From assembly GCF_032854445.1 (NCBI RefSeq), contig NC_088300.1, positions 47,795,682-47,859,681 on the forward strand: a stretch of DNA of 64,000 nucleotides, given 5' to 3'. The notes under the pieces were generated by a model. The model made no database searches. It had not been told where the DNA came from and worked only from the letters and a program-made list of their open reading frames with translations. This DNA comes from Liolophura sinensis. Its lineage: Eukaryota > Mollusca > Polyplacophora > Chitonida > Chitonidae. Shown here piece after piece: positions 23,579-36,784 of this stretch. Position numbers and translations under genes: made by a program. The first letter of the stretch is position 1; every line of letters starts with the position of its first letter.

Positions 23579-23894
23579 CTCTGAATCCTGTTCGGGGAGA
23601 ATGAAGCAACTGCACCATCATTTTGAAAATAGTGTGACATGTGACATCTTTAATAATATATTTCTGATGTGACTTGCTCATAAGTGTCAAGCCCATACAA
23701 AAGTATGGGCATGTCTCTTTGACCACTGAGGTCCAGTGATTATGGCCTACACATCACATATGCCTACCACAGATATGGAAGGTACAGCTTGGAGCTTGCC
23801 CGGAATTAACCAGATTTCCTCCACTCACGAAACACTCTTACTTAGTGAGTACAACGCCAACCACGGTTCACTAAATGTCCACTTTTTATGTGCC

Positions 23895-24022
23895 TTTCAG
23901 CAACCTGCGTATGATCGTAAGTTTTGTTCGGACTCTGTCTGGTTTCTTCACACTTCTTCATAATGCTGGCTGCTGTCGTATAAGTGAAATATTCTGGAGT
24001 ACGGCGTGAAACACCAATCACA

Positions 24023-24053
<31 letters not shown>

Positions 24054-24056
24054 AGA
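23895..24056 (+). repeat. tRNA-derived SINE, 3' part, forward
   Basis: CAGCAACCTGCGTATGATCG, GTCTGGTTTCTTCACAC, ATAATGCTGGCTGCTGTCGT, ATAAGTGAAATATTCTGGAG and ACACCAATCACATAAATAAA, then a long (AAAT)n tail. This copy shows the tail structure best. Confidence 0.85.
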
Positions 24057-24484
24057 AGATTATACAATGATACAATACGCATACGACTGCTCCAGATGTA
24101 TCCGATTTTTTTATCCGACAAGTTATGCGATCAGTGTGGCCAGCAATGGCCATAGCGAATACCACAGTGACCTTTGGGGGATCATATGTTGGCCAGGTAG
24201 TGTAAAGGGCAAAATAGTTACACAGCCACCAAACAGGGAGTAACAACTCTCAAAGAGTGTTTCGAAGTAATATAAAAAGGTAATAGATATGTATGTGTTT
24301 AATGATACTGTTTAACACGTGTCTTGGAAAGGCATTTCTACCACTAGATTACGTTGGGCCCATGCAAGATGTATCAATTTAGTAAAATCGGGAAGGTCAC
24401 AAGATGTGCACGTTTGTTTTCCTCACTGGTATCTCCTTACGTGTCTAACGGTTTGAGGACCGACATGCATTTGACAAAAATTTA

Positions 24485-24545
24485 TCCATTTATTTGACTG
24501 GCGTTTAACGCCATACTCAAATACATTCCACGTACCCGAACGTGC
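24485..24545 (-). repeat. SINE tail fragment
   Basis: TTTATTTGACTGGCGTTTAA, then CGCCATACTCAAATAC and CACGTACCCGA, a diverged reversed SINE 3' end only. Confidence 0.5.
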
Positions 24546-24901
24546 ATTGTGAACAATACAAATCGTGTGACAAAGGCACTGTATTAAAATATGCCCCCAT
24601 GTACAGAAATTTTATATCCAGCCTCTTAATTTTTCGAAGTGTACAATTGTCTGTTGATAGGAACAGAGAATATAAACCCGAGCTAAGACTTCAGGGCTTG
24701 TTACTTCAAGCACCTGAGAACACAAGAGCATTTTACGGTGTCTGTTTAGCTGGGGGCCATGTAAATCACGTTTGCCAAGTTTGATAAAAATATTCCCACG
24801 GTGGTGCAGGCATTCCGGGTCAAACATCTTAATGTGGCCCGATACACTCGCAGCTTGATTTTGAAAATACTTAATAATGGCATGCAAGGGTTGTGTTGAG
24901 G

Positions 24902-24965
24902 TGGGGAAGGAGGGGTGAAGGGTGGGGGTGGGGGTGAAGGGAGAGGGTGTGTGTGTGTGTGTGGA
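24902..24965 (+). repeat. G-rich tract followed by (GT)n
   Basis: At least five runs of three or more G (GGGG, GGGG, GGG, GGGGG, GGGGG, GGG) separated by short loops, then GTGTGTGTGTGTGTG. The pattern fits a G-quadruplex-forming sequence on the plus strand. Confidence 0.75.
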
Positions 24966-27711
24966 GGGTGGGAAGTGCCATAGAGCGACCGGCACGCGCC
25001 CGTATCCCAAACACCAACCAACCCGTCTGGGTAACCACTGGAACTTATTCGGGCTTTATGTATGAGGAAAATTATATAGCGTCACTGAATAATTATTATT
25101 ATTCATCATAAAAAATATACCCTCAAAACTATGTGAAAATGTTGTTTTTTTTTCACACAAATTTCCCAAAAGCATGGATTGTCAGATCGGCTTTGCTATC
25201 CATAGAGAAAGTATTACATCAACTGATGAACTCTTTTTTTTTTTAATCTTAGAAAATTGATAGTAAATAAATAAAACACGGAAGAAAATAACTTTCCAGG
25301 AACAAGATCACACTGATCAGAGTACATGTATCCCATAGAGATGTCAGGGATTTACAATGTATTTCTTTTGTCAGCCTTGTTTCATCATCATACATTTAAA
25401 ATGACACATGGAAAATTTGGAAGACGGTGGTTTAAATCGCCTTCCGTACTTGTCGTTGTGAAATAAAAAAAACATGAAAAAAAAACATAAGCCGTGGAGT
25501 GTTGATGTTAACCAATCAGCTATTGAATGGATCTGAATCTGGGTCAACTTCCGCGTAACCCCTTGGGGATTGGAGTATTAGGGTGGGGAGCCTGGCACCA
25601 TACGGCTCAACTTTACAAACATGCGCTACACACTACTGCACAGAAATACTACGGCCAGCAGACCTCGACAGTGTGAGAACAGCCCACTCCCTGCCTGTTG
25701 TGAATGTAGTGTAAACCTGATACTACTATGACTACTAAAGCACTACTTCTATGACGACTACTAGTACACAAAGTCAACCAGTCAATCAATCAATTAATTA
25801 ATCGGTACTACTGTTCTACTTCCATTACTGTCATTGCTTTATAAACCATACTATATTTTCAATACAAAAACTATCACCTTTATCAAACCCACTACTGTTA
25901 TATAGAAATGAGAGCGGAAAATCAGCTAAATCACTGGTGACAATCAATTGGCATCGATATAGTGAGATTCTAAATATTTGATTAGATATAACGCACGAAA
26001 CACCGAGCAAAGGGAGGGTTTGGCTTGTGGTTGCATCGATGGCGATGACGAGTTAGGGATGATTTATATTTTCACGACCCTTAAAATTTTTTTAAACAGT
26101 TGAATGATGCATTGCTGTAGAAATAACCAGTGCAAGCTATGGTAATATACTGCTTGATATTTTTGTGTTTGTCCTCTGCATTTAGGGTGAAATTTTATTG
26201 CAACACTGACCCTTGAACGTCTTAAAAGATGAAAAAAAAATCATATTAGAGCTCATTTCTAGATGCTCATTAGAGCGTGTTTTTTTTCAAGCAACGCCCT
26301 AGTGACAAGTACTGGATGACCCGGATATACAGTGAAAGCACGACTGACAATATTTGGGGACAAGGGCATGATAACCTGTTGTCACCCGTTCCCCTCACTC
26401 CCAGCCTCCACCTACCTGACACAATCACTGTATTCATATGTCTTGCAAATATCGGGTTTAATCCCGTATTTCTCCGAATATATCGCCCAACATTCTATAG
26501 TCCTCTTTACCGGGCTCTTATTGTCCTAACTAGAATGTAAGAGTAAAGCCTTATAAGAAAGATTCAAAGTAACAAGAGAGAGAGTTGTGTCTAAAATAGA
26601 CACAATAGACAAAATAGACAGAATGTGTATATTCTACTATTTGCCCCAGCTAAAGGAGTTCTACTATTTTCTTCCCAGTCATGGAAAACATCAAGCTAAA
26701 GCATTAATACAACATCAACCTCAAACAGATCTACTGTTAAAAATGGTTAACGTTTTAACGCACATGATTATCTCATAAACTTCTAATCAAGTTTTTGTTA
26801 AAATCCAGCAAAGAACTCAAGTTATTTCGTTAATATGATGACATAACTGAATTAGGCGTTCCGCTGAAAATTGCTCTCTATCGAATTTAGTACCCAACCA
26901 ATAAAAGATGGTGGTTAACGATAAAACAAAGCTGTATAAGTTTGAGTAGCTGTGAAAACGGTAAGGAAAAAAAGTAAAAAAAAAAAACTGAAAAAGAAAA
27001 AGCTTTGTTTCTTTACTGCTTCATTTTTACTTTCTGTTTAAAGTAAGCATTACCTGGGTGCATGTTTATGTATTCTTTTGTGTCGAACTATTAAGCATAT
27101 ACTAGTCACTCGTATATTATAGCACTTTAACTAACCATACCTTCGAACAACTAACAAAACTATATTTGTTTGTTTAAATAAAACCGTTTTGCCTGTATAC
27201 GTATTCATATTGCACAGATAGAATAACTATACGCTACATGTACTATCTTAATGGAACAGAAGCATTTTGAGTATCGCTTCAAATTTACAAGTATACTAGA
27301 ACAAAATAGCACCTGGATTAAGTAAAAATCGTTTTTGAAAACATGTAGATTTTCCTTTTCCGTGCAGCGTGCACTCGGGTCCAAGCTATACTGATGATTG
27401 CATGTTGTCTCCCATTGTGCGAGTATATAATATGTTGTCAGTTTGGCCACAAATCGTCATCGTACAGGTAGGAATCATCAATGATTACACAGCTTGGACC
27501 TAAATGACGGAAAAGGCTCTCCAGTGAGACACTTGTCAGAGTAAAAGCGAGAGCTAATATAACAACTATTTGCCCGACGGCCTAATGCAACGAAAGGGCT
27601 GTGTCAATTGCATTTTGTGAAATGCATAACATGTACGCTATAAATTCCCTATTCAATGCCTGCTTTGAGACATTTGTTGCATGATTGTTGTTAATATATG
27701 GCTACTTAAGA

Positions 27712-27966
27712 TTTGATTATTTGATTGGTGTTTTACGCCGTACTCAAGAATATTTCACTTATACGACGGCGGCCAACATTATGGTGGGAGGAAACCAGGG
27801 CAGAGCCTGGGGGAAACCCACGACCATCCGTAAGTTGCTGGCAAACCTTCCCTCGTACGACCGGAGAGGAAACCAGCATGAGCTGGATTTGAACTCACAG
27901 CGACTGCATTGATGAGAGACTTCTGGGTCATTACGCTGCGCTAGCTAACTGAGTTACGTATGCCCC
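27712..27966 (-). repeat. Full-length tRNA-derived SINE
   Basis: On the minus strand this starts with a tRNA-like head (GTAACTCAGTTAGCTAGCGC as A-box region, then B box GAGTTCAAATCC). The core follows (CAGCAACTTACGGATGGTCG, GTGGGTTTCCCCC, ACCATAATGTTGGCCGCCGT), and it ends ATAAGTGAAATATTCTTGAG, TACGGCGTAAAACACCAATC and an A-rich end. The internal RNA polymerase III promoter layout defines a SINE. It is used here as the reference copy. Confidence 0.88.
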
Positions 27967-28295
27967 CGACTACTTAAGAGCTGAATACCTTATACCTTAA
28001 TGGTCAGGTTAATGAAGCAAATGACAAGTATTCTAACATAACAAATATATGGATTCAATGAGCGATATATATAATGCTCGATAACGGTGTTAGTTCCTGT
28101 ACCGAATGAATAAACAGAAGGTGTGATGTATTTGTTATATTGTTCAGTTCAGCTTCTAAATGCCATTGAAAAAAGACAAATATTCTGACTTAAAACCCCA
28201 TGAAGTATAGTTGCACGGATTTGACCCTGGCCGATGCCATTTGTCACCCGAATACGCGATAGTCTTCAGTAAAACTATAGCTGTCAGCATAGAAA

Positions 28296-28505
28296 CTGCT
28301 CCTCCAGGCCGAGGTAGTTAACGAGCCAGCAAGGCGCAATGACCCAGCAGCCACTCATCCAGTTCGAGTCCAGCTCATGCTGACATCCTCTCGTATACTG
28401 CCAACACCCGCGGATAGTCGTGGGATTCCCCTATGCTCAAGTGAAATATTCTTGAGTACGGTGAAAAACACCAATCAAATAAATAAATAAGTAATTAAAT
28501 AAAAT
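28296..28505 (+). repeat. Full-length tRNA-derived SINE, forward
   Basis: Head with AGGTAGTTAACGAGCCAGCA and the near-consensus B box GTTCGAGTCC, then CAGCTCATGCTGACATCCTC, GGATAGTCGTGGGATTCCCC, AAGTGAAATATTCTTGAGTA and ACACCAATCAAATAAATAAA. Shorter than the 27.7-kb copy because part of the core is deleted. The two full copies are head to head. Confidence 0.85.
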
Positions 28506-29059
28506 CTACTAGACCATGTGGTCACGGCAGTACAGGAAAATGGTGAAGAACTATAGGTTTTATGACACTTGACAGGCATTCTACATTAGCATCTACCCAA
28601 GACTTCGAGAAGCATTTACCGTAACGTTTTTCGCCGCTTGACAACAACGTTATCGAACATCGCCTGTAGTTTTTGCATGTTTACGAACGTGCGCCATGAC
28701 AAACAGCACAAGTCTTGATTATTGTACGAGTGAGATTTGTTTTAAAGGAAAAGCTAAGTATAGCCATTACTGTAAGAAGTAACTTCAAAATAAATACGAT
28801 GGTTACAATATGGGAGAAATACCAACCACGAGAAGAACAGTGCAAAGATAGATAAAAACTATACTTCTAGACGAGTTAACAACCAAGCCATATAATGTTC
28901 TGTTTGCGCTTTTGAAGATACTTAATCCAAACGTTATATATCCGTCATGCTTAAAATGGTAACGTTTATCCGGGGTAATAACATTTCTGCAGATGTACGT
29001 ACAAGGGGAGACAATCGCTATAATCATGCAACTCTGCATGTTGCTTTTTTGTCTTTCCT

Positions 29060-29140
29060 TGAGGACGAACGGATCTGAGTGATTAGCGCACCCGTCTTGT
29101 AAGCCAGAGACCCGGGTTCATTCCCATGGAAGCCGATAGA
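29060..29140 (+). repeat. tRNA-like head of a second SINE type
   Basis: Contains CTGAGTGATTAGCGCACCCG and the B box GGGTTCATTCCC about 30 bases later, spaced as in a tRNA. The body does not match the 27.7-kb family; a tandem GGTAACGAAGTAGCGAAG array follows at about 29200-29310. Confidence 0.5.
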
Positions 29141-29199
29141 TGACATCTCGCTACTTCGCCACCTCGACCTTTCTGATACAGGGCGAGGCAGCAATGTAT

Positions 29200-29310
29200 C
29201 GAGGAAGCGAAGCGAGGTAACAAGGTAGCGAAACCAGGTAACGAAATAGCGAAGCCAGATAACAAGGTAGCGAAGCGAGGTAACGAAGTAGCCAAGCCAG
29301 GTAACGACAG
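29200..29310. repeat. Short tandem array, 16-17 bp type
   Basis: Repeats of AGCGAAGCGAGGTAACAAGG with variants. They generate the Leu/Pro/Ala-rich minus-strand ORFs at 29083-29345, which are therefore not genes. Confidence 0.75.
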
Positions 29311-32225
29311 TAACCAGACAGAGCCCGCGGAAAACCTACGAACATCCGTAAGTTACTGACAGAGATTATGTTAATCTCACTACCTCGCTGCCTCGCATCG
29401 CTACCTCGTTACCTCGATGTCTCGCCATAATGAAAGGTTGAGTTAGCCAGGTAGCGAAATGTCCCCTTTGATGCTGAACATTGTATATGGTTGGCCATCT
29501 ATCATCATATTGCCATGTCTTAGCGTACTTTGAGGAAGCAATATAAACTTGTTAGCTTGGACCGGCCTGTTGCAGGACGACTCACAGGAGAAATAATGCC
29601 TTCTGCAAAGGGACACAGAATCGAAGCTGATTGTCTGTCAGCAGAGGCAGGGTTTCCTGACCAAATCCTGAAGCGTTGGTCACTTTTGAATAAATGTACC
29701 ATACCCAAACTTAAGCTTAGGCTAGACATTGCTTTAACCTGCCTATCTTTTACATCAGCCAATCAGAATCAGTTCTGAATCCCTTTCAGTTTAAGTGATA
29801 TATGTAGCTTTAACAATGTTAAATCCAACAATGAGAAAATATTCATAATGTTACATTAAGACTTTCCATAAAGTGTTTCAAACGGTTTTACAAAATGATT
29901 GGACACAGCTGTCATTTAAACACTATATTATGTCGATTTTTCATATCTAGGTGTTGTATTCCTCGTCAGAACTGTTACAAATCTAACATTGTGTTATACA
30001 ACTTGCGATCTATCATGTCAATATGCAATAAGCGTAACATTTATAGATGTAACATGCGTAACATTTCAAGATGTCGACATATTTTACAACAATGTTGAAA
30101 TTTTACGGTCTGCATTTTAAAAGAGTGGCTAAGATAATTGTTGAAGGCGACAATGATGAATTCCATTCCATTGGTCGGCTCAAGTAAAGCGTGAACGACT
30201 GAGGTCAATACAACACTTCAAGCTGCAAGACTTCAAGGACAATGTCGTGACAAAATACGAGGTTCATGATACAGCTATGTTAAGCGAACTAAATACCTCA
30301 AATTTAAAATTTTCTATCTGTTACCTGTACAGTCAACATCAAACTTTTTTTCGCTTTCCACCTTTTTCCACCTCTTCCCCACCCGCCTATGCGGGTAATG
30401 TCTTTTCCCGCACTTAATGATTACTGTATGGTCTCTGCAGCTTCATGTGAAGTGAGTCAAACAAGTTGTAGAACTTACCACACAACCCTACTGATTATTT
30501 ATCATGCTTTATTAATTACCTGTAAACTAACACATGATTAGATGGCAAATGATTTTCAATCAGCCGGAGGTAAAGACTTGGAAAAGTTGACAGCAGCATA
30601 CAGTTCAAAGTCGTCCGATATCTCCATTGTCAGCACGTCTTTCATTGTAGATCTCAGATATTTATAAAGTTGCCTGACTGCGGTGGCAAACATGATTTAT
30701 TTGACTGATGTTTAACTCCACGGACAAATATGACGGGGCACAGCACCACAATTTACAATGCATGGTTGCTACCAGAAAGCGTTGCCCTGGATAGAACCTG
30801 GATCTTTGACTTGGGACATTATCTTCAGGCTTAATTTAATGATAGACTGAGTGTGGTGTAAAGTTGAATTTACACAACGGTGGTTTCATTTACACCGGAA
30901 TGCAGCTCCTGGGCACATCAGCGACGAACCTACACACACGTAGGGCCTAATGTACAGACATGTACCGTGTATGTTGACTGCTAGTTTATGATAAACAACA
31001 TGTGGTACGTTGGGGAAGAAAACTTGAAATATTCCAAACCTTTTCCGCGTTACGACAAATAGTTTGTGTATTGCTATGACGCACAAAAGAATTATCCACC
31101 TTTTTATGTTGCACTATGTACTTTAGCCCGAAAAATATTTTTGTAATAATAGAAAAGCTTTTCTTTGCTTTACAACAGGCTTCTTTTTTTATCATACCTA
31201 TCATCATACCTATATTAACATGTTCAGCTTCTTATCTACCTCTATGTGAATTTAACATCCTTGAAATTTTGCCTGGGGGAGGGTGATAATATTCTCCATG
31301 CCACGTTGAGTAATGCAGTGGAGAAAGGCAATTATACTGGAGTTACATGTGGCCAGGCGAAATTGGGAACTTTAGAAAACTTGACTCAACGTCATGTGAG
31401 GACGTAAATGTAAGTTTAAGCTTCGTGGGTTTATCAAGACACGTTTTAAATCTCTCCGGTGGGAGACAACTCACACAAATGATCAACTTATCACGTTCTG
31501 GACGAGGAGTGGAACTCTTCTATGCAACAGAGTAAAAATGTTCAAGCACTGATATAGAGACAACAACAACAACAATATAAACGCTGTCGAAAACCTATAA
31601 CGAGCACGAACATGTTCCAGGAAGATTTTCAATAGCGGTTTACTGAAAAGTGCCGGTTGCTTTGCTTTTCTCGACTTACGCTACCTCCACTGAGGGCGCA
31701 AAATTTATGAATCGTCGAGGGCATTTATATTCAAGTTTCTTTTGAGAAATAGTAACGTTGTAAATTGAATGACGGAATACGGGCTGTCCCAGGTCCCCTT
31801 TGAGAGACAGTCAGTTGACACCAATGTCAATATGTGTATTATCATCCTGACATGTGATTCCTTCACCACCTAGTGTAGCAGACCTGGAGTGTTTCCGGAC
31901 CTGAGAGCCCACTGAAGCCGAGTTATGTTCCAAGCGGCATATGGAGATAACAGTGAACGAAAATGACTGTACACAAAAGCGCCTTGAAGGTCACTTAATG
32001 ATATAAATGTTTCTTTTTCATTGATACTGATTGGGCGAAAAAAAAACAAAAAAAAACAAAAAAAAACAACAAACAAACGCGTTAACCTAGCTTACTCCTG
32101 CATGTTGAGGTTTTACACAATGATAATTTTCCATCAATAACTCGCCTATATTTGATTGATCAAACTCCAAAATATTTGGTAAAGAAGTCCCACATCAAAC
32201 ACTGTTTGGCACGTGTTCAAAGTTT

Positions 32226-32247
32226 CTGTGACGTCATGACGTCACAG
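32226..32247. promoter_or_regulatory. 22-bp perfect palindrome with two CRE octamers
   Basis: TGTGACGTCATGACGTCACA plus one further base pair on each side reads identically on both strands and contains TGACGTCA twice, overlapping by two bases. TGACGTCA is the classical CREB/ATF site. Regulatory activity is inferred only. Confidence 0.5.
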
Positions 32248-32337
32248 CTGTTTTTACACACCGGAAAGCAAACAACAAAGTACAGTTATCACGAGAAGGA
32301 AAGTTGAGGCATGGGACATGCTCGAGCTTTCCAATCT

Positions 32338-33350
32338 GTGCATCCTCTGTTATAGATAACGGTGCTACAATTATCCTCTAATTGGTGCTAAAATCATCTG
32401 TTATACATAAAGGTCTACAACTATCCTCTGTTGTAGATAACGGTGCTACAACCATCTTATGTTATACATAACGGTGCTACAACCATTTCATGTTATAGAT
32501 AACGGTGCAACAACCATCTTCTTTTATGCATAACGGCGCTACAACCATCCTCTATTATAGATAAAAGTGCTACAACCATCCTCTGTTATAGATATATCCT
32601 CTGATCCTCTGATATAGGTATAACAGGTGGTAAAACCACCTGTTATACGTGACGGTCTACAATTATCCTCTTTTACAGATAACAATGCAACAACTATCCT
32701 CTGTTATAGATAACGCTGCTGTAATAACCCTATGTTATAGATAACGGTGCTACAACCATCCTATGTCATAGATAACGGAGCTACAACCATCCTCTTTTAT
32801 AGATAGCGGTGCTACAACCATTTTATGTTATAGATAACGGAGCTACAACCATCCTCTGTTATATATAGCGGTGCTACAACCATCTCCGTTATAGATTACG
32901 GTGCTACAACCGTCTTCTGTTATAGATAACGGCGCTACAACTATCCTCCGTTATAGACAACGGTGCTACAACCATCCTATGTTATAGATAACGGTGTTAC
33001 AACCATCCTCTCTTATAGATGACGGGGCTACAACCATCCTGTATTACAGATAACTGTGCAACAACCAGCCTCTAATATATATAACGGTGGTACGACCATC
33101 CTATGCTATAGATAGCGGTGCTACAACCACCCTCTGTTATAGATAACGGAGCTACAACCATCCTCTGTTATAGATAGCGGTGCTACAACCATTTCCGTTA
33201 TAGATAACGGTGCTACAACCATCCTCTGTTATAGACGACAGCGCTACAACCATCCTATGTTACAGATAACTGTGCTAAAACCAGCCTCTATTATATATAA
33301 CGGTGGTACGACCATGTTCTTTTATACATAACGTGCTACACCCAGGCTAT
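32338..33350. repeat. About 31-bp minisatellite, some 30 copies
   Basis: The unit is TGTTATAGATAACGGTGCTA followed by CAACCATCCTC. Copies vary (GATAGCGG, ATCCTATG, TTCCG, GGAGC) and several are shortened. The array covers about 1 kb and ends near a short 23-bp repeat (CCTCAGTAGTGGCGGTAAT type) at 33368-33435. Confidence 0.92.
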
Positions 33351-33435
33351 AGATTAGGGTACGACAACCATACTGATATCCTCAGTAGTGGCCGTAATCC
33401 TCAGTAGTGGCGGTAATTCTCAGTCGTGGCGGTAA

Positions 33436-33913
33436 TGGCTGGAAGGGCAACATTTCCCCGCGTTAGACCAAAGTTGTTATTCATTCTTGATTATCCGTTC
33501 AATTCTGTAGCGACGGAGATTTGTGTGCGCAAATGGTAACTTATTTCATCCTCACGTATTACAAGAGAACAATGGTTAATGCTCTGGATTGCGCAGGAAA
33601 AATTACCCTTTTGAGATGAGTGACGGAACCTACAAGTCAGTGTGACCTATAACCCAGGTGGACCCATTGAAATCATGATTAAGCTACATGTAGGACTCCC
33701 ATAGAAGTAATATTATGGTTGATTCAATTTCTCCGCTACACAAATAACACTGATCACCGTGCAGATGTTTCATATACAGGGGTTTCAGTAGTTGCATGAT
33801 ATATTCTTTATTTGAGGTTCCTTTTAGCAGATTATTAGAAATGCAAACACAAGTACTGTAAAGTTTTCATAACATGCCAGAGAGAGTTTGGGTACCTTTA
33901 AGTCTCAATATGT
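33436..33913. other. Unassigned spacer
   Basis: Single-copy-looking AT-rich DNA; nothing recognised. Confidence 0.5.
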
Positions 33914-34158
33914 CTTTTGATATAGTGGGTCCAGATGCATACATTCATACAAACGTAAATTACTTTTGATATAGGGGGTAAAGGTGCATACATTCATACA
34001 AACATCAATTACTTTTGATATAGGGGGTCCAGGTGCATACATTCATACAAACATCAATTACTTTTGATATAGGGGGTCCAGGTGCATACATTCATACAAA
34101 CATCAATTACTTTTGATATAGGGGGTCCAGGTGCATACATTCATACAAACATAAATTA
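33914..34158. repeat. 49-bp tandem repeat, five copies
   Basis: The unit begins CTTTTGATATAGGGGGTCCA and continues GGTGCATACATTCATACAAA. Units start at 33914, 33963, 34012, 34061 and 34110. The middle copies are nearly identical and the outer ones slightly diverged. Confidence 0.93.
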
Positions 34159-35384
34159 GTCTACATGACGACTCATTTTCATGGAATAGTTTGCACAAAG
34201 GAAATATGATGTGTTTCAGGAATACAGGCTGCTCTAATGAACAGTGTGAATTCATAGAGAACTATTGCTACAATGCTGTTTAAAAATCTGTGGATCCTAC
34301 ATAAATAATTCCCTACAGCTTTAAAAACTAAAGTTACATTTTTCAGTGGACAAAGCATAGTTTCAGAGTTGGGTTGACGATTCCAGCGCCTACAAGGACA
34401 GAAAACAATACTCGTCTTCGAACAGTGTACTACGGACACACGAATAAAACATGATGGATGGTCTCCATGCACTACATAGTTACTACCTTGAATCTTTTTA
34501 TGTAACTGTTTCTGCCAGAAACGTAAAGATGGAGAATGTTATGAAGTCTGACAACAGGGTTGAAGGAATGATAAAGCGACCCTTGAGGGTCCGATGGAAT
34601 AGTCTCTTAACATGCTTCACCACTGAAGAATTAGAAATGAAGAAAACGTGTTAGAATGTCGAGTTTGAATATACTCCTGTTTCAGATGAGGCTCTAGCAA
34701 GGGTGTTTGACAAATATTTGGAAAAGGACGGGGATCATCTGTTCTAAAGCTGATAAGTATATCCGTGTTCCGCCACACTTTCTTTGATCTTTTCTTTCTT
34801 GGAAATAAAAGATTGAATCTCGAACCTCGCGGCAAATATAAACTTGTCTGGAGTGGCTGTATCAGGCAGATGAAACGTTTCCCGGTGCATTGATATTTAC
34901 CATACAGTCTTCAGCACACAACCAAATGGCACTGTGTTAACACACAGCCATGTATTGCGCCTTATTCAATTTGTTTATAACGTGCAGAAATGTTTATACT
35001 GAGAAATGATTGACTACAAGACTGAACAGGCTAGTATATGGTGTTGGTATGTTACAGGTAGTGCATAGCCCACTTCACGTAGTTACACAGACATAGCGCA
35101 CTCTGGGTGTACAATGACATGACAGGCCTACCTAGTACAAGACGATACGCATGCTTGACAAGTAAACTAAACCCTAGAAAACTCTGAGATGAACGAGAAA
35201 TCTGGCAGCATATATAGCCACAAAATGCATACGGACTTTGAACATCAGAAGATGAAAAGAAACGTGTGTATTATCAGGAAAAAATCTTATCATTCACCAA
35301 GTCTTCAACAAGCCTTGGAATCTCCTGGCCGATAACAGTGTTAGCATTGGTGTTCCTACAGTATGACCTTACTCTAATGGATTA

Positions 35385-35419
<35 letters not shown>

Positions 35420-36784
35420 AACGAAATTACCTTGTGTATGCGGTTGACAGAATGATGAGTAGATTGATTTTCTGTGCTTCGGTGACGCCTCTCTCATATA
35501 TCACGAGTAGAGAGTTACAATAGAGAAACGTTTACTGGACAACCACATGTAGTAAGCTCAGTGAGAATGTAAAGATTTGACTACGTTCTTTCTAGTATCT
35601 TGATAGGAAGAATTACGTCACAATTTCAAGAACCGATGGAACGGTATACTCAGATGTGTATGCGACGCACAGAGAATTTCCCGAAGTTAAATATAGTGAA
35701 TTTGGGATATTCCCCAGAAGTAGGTCACAGCATAAGTTTTTTTAATCTACCTCACTTACTCAGGCGTGCAGCCTAAAAAGGCCTAAAAATCTCCCTCGCC
35801 TGTCCTGTATATCACTTAGCATAAGTGCACGTCGAAAATGTCAGAATGATTTATTGACTGATTGAAATTTCACAATCGGTGACCATTTCTTCGGTCTTAC
35901 CAGTGACATAAATGTGCATATAGGCCCATGTATCACTTGGATGAGCGCACGTCGGAGATGTCCACAAAAAGCTTAGAAAATATTTCGCCTTGTACGGGAT
36001 CGGACTGATTGACTGATTGATTGATTAATATTTCATCGTCGGTAGCAACTTCTCTGAGTTACCAGTCACCTAAATGGCGAATGTTGTCATGTGTGACACA
36101 TATTTTCACACACAGAGTGAGTTCTGCAAATAATCCGCATATGTATAGCCAGTTGATTCTGGATTTAGTGGCCGCTCAAGTTAGAAATTATGGAGGTTAC
36201 ATTCAGATTTGGAACAATTTTTTTATGAAATGGTTAAGTACGAATGGCTCAAAGCGTTTCCGTTTTAAAGTAACGTTAGCAAAAGAACAGACCAAAGAAG
36301 TTTTAAGGAAATAGTTCTTCTTAAATATGGATTTCCTGATAACGCAATAGCTACGCGTAGCTTGTGCAACGCAATTTATTTTCTCCAGTGAAATATCATT
36401 TTGATGTTTTTGAAAAGTTCTCTCGTTTAGAAATAATCAGAAAAGTGTACACGTAATGTTTATGCGGCTGGTCCTATACTCTGGCTTGAGCTCGTGCATA
36501 CAGCCTTGTATGCGACAGGTGCCTGTCAACTTTATGCCACCTGACTTAAACCTAAAACCAAATCAGGGAGAGCTGGATTCGAACACGCGACATCATTGCT
36601 CTCCAATGCTAGACTGTCGCAGCGAGCAGGTTTCAACCTTCTGTACCAGATGTAACCTCTATCTGAGTATGGAATAGTACAACATTTACGATTCATCCCA
36701 TCTCAACATCACATTTTATTGAATTATTTTTTCTTTTATATTTACATGATAAGACTAATGACAATATATATCAGCATTACACTG
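34159..36784. other. Intergenic, no gene seen
   Basis: Contains a (TAAA)n run near 35385-35420, a partly duplicated segment at about 35800-36060 (ATATCACTTAGCATAAGTGC beside ATGTATCACTTGGATGAGCG, each followed by GCACGTCG) and a tRNA-like head at 36555-36645. No supported exons. Confidence 0.5.
36555..36645 (-). repeat. tRNA-like SINE head, reverse
   Basis: On the minus strand: CTCGCTGCGACAGTCTAGCA, then the B box GTGTTCGAATCC and AGCTCTCCCTGA. Related to the copy at 14225-14315. Confidence 0.55.

Larger units (their letters stand above)
22546..32225. other. Intergenic, SINE-rich
   Basis: No gene supported. Contents listed separately are several SINEs, a palindrome, a G-rich tract and a small tandem array near 29.2 kb. 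Remaining ORFs (for example 26277-26540, 27205-27450 and 29520-29778) lack motifs and plausible splice borders. Confidence 0.55.

Noticed and set aside
28296..28375. tRNA gene suggested by a good B box (GTTCGAGTCC)
   Set aside because: No cloverleaf closes, and it continues into the SINE core and tail, so it is a SINE head.
29083..29345. Leu/Pro/Ala-rich minus-strand ORFs
   Set aside because: Product of a 16-17-bp tandem repeat (GGTAACGAAGTAGCGAAG type).
32338..33350. CRISPR-like array of 31-bp repeats
   Set aside because: Units are contiguous and diverged with no unique spacers, and the DNA is eukaryotic; it is a minisatellite.
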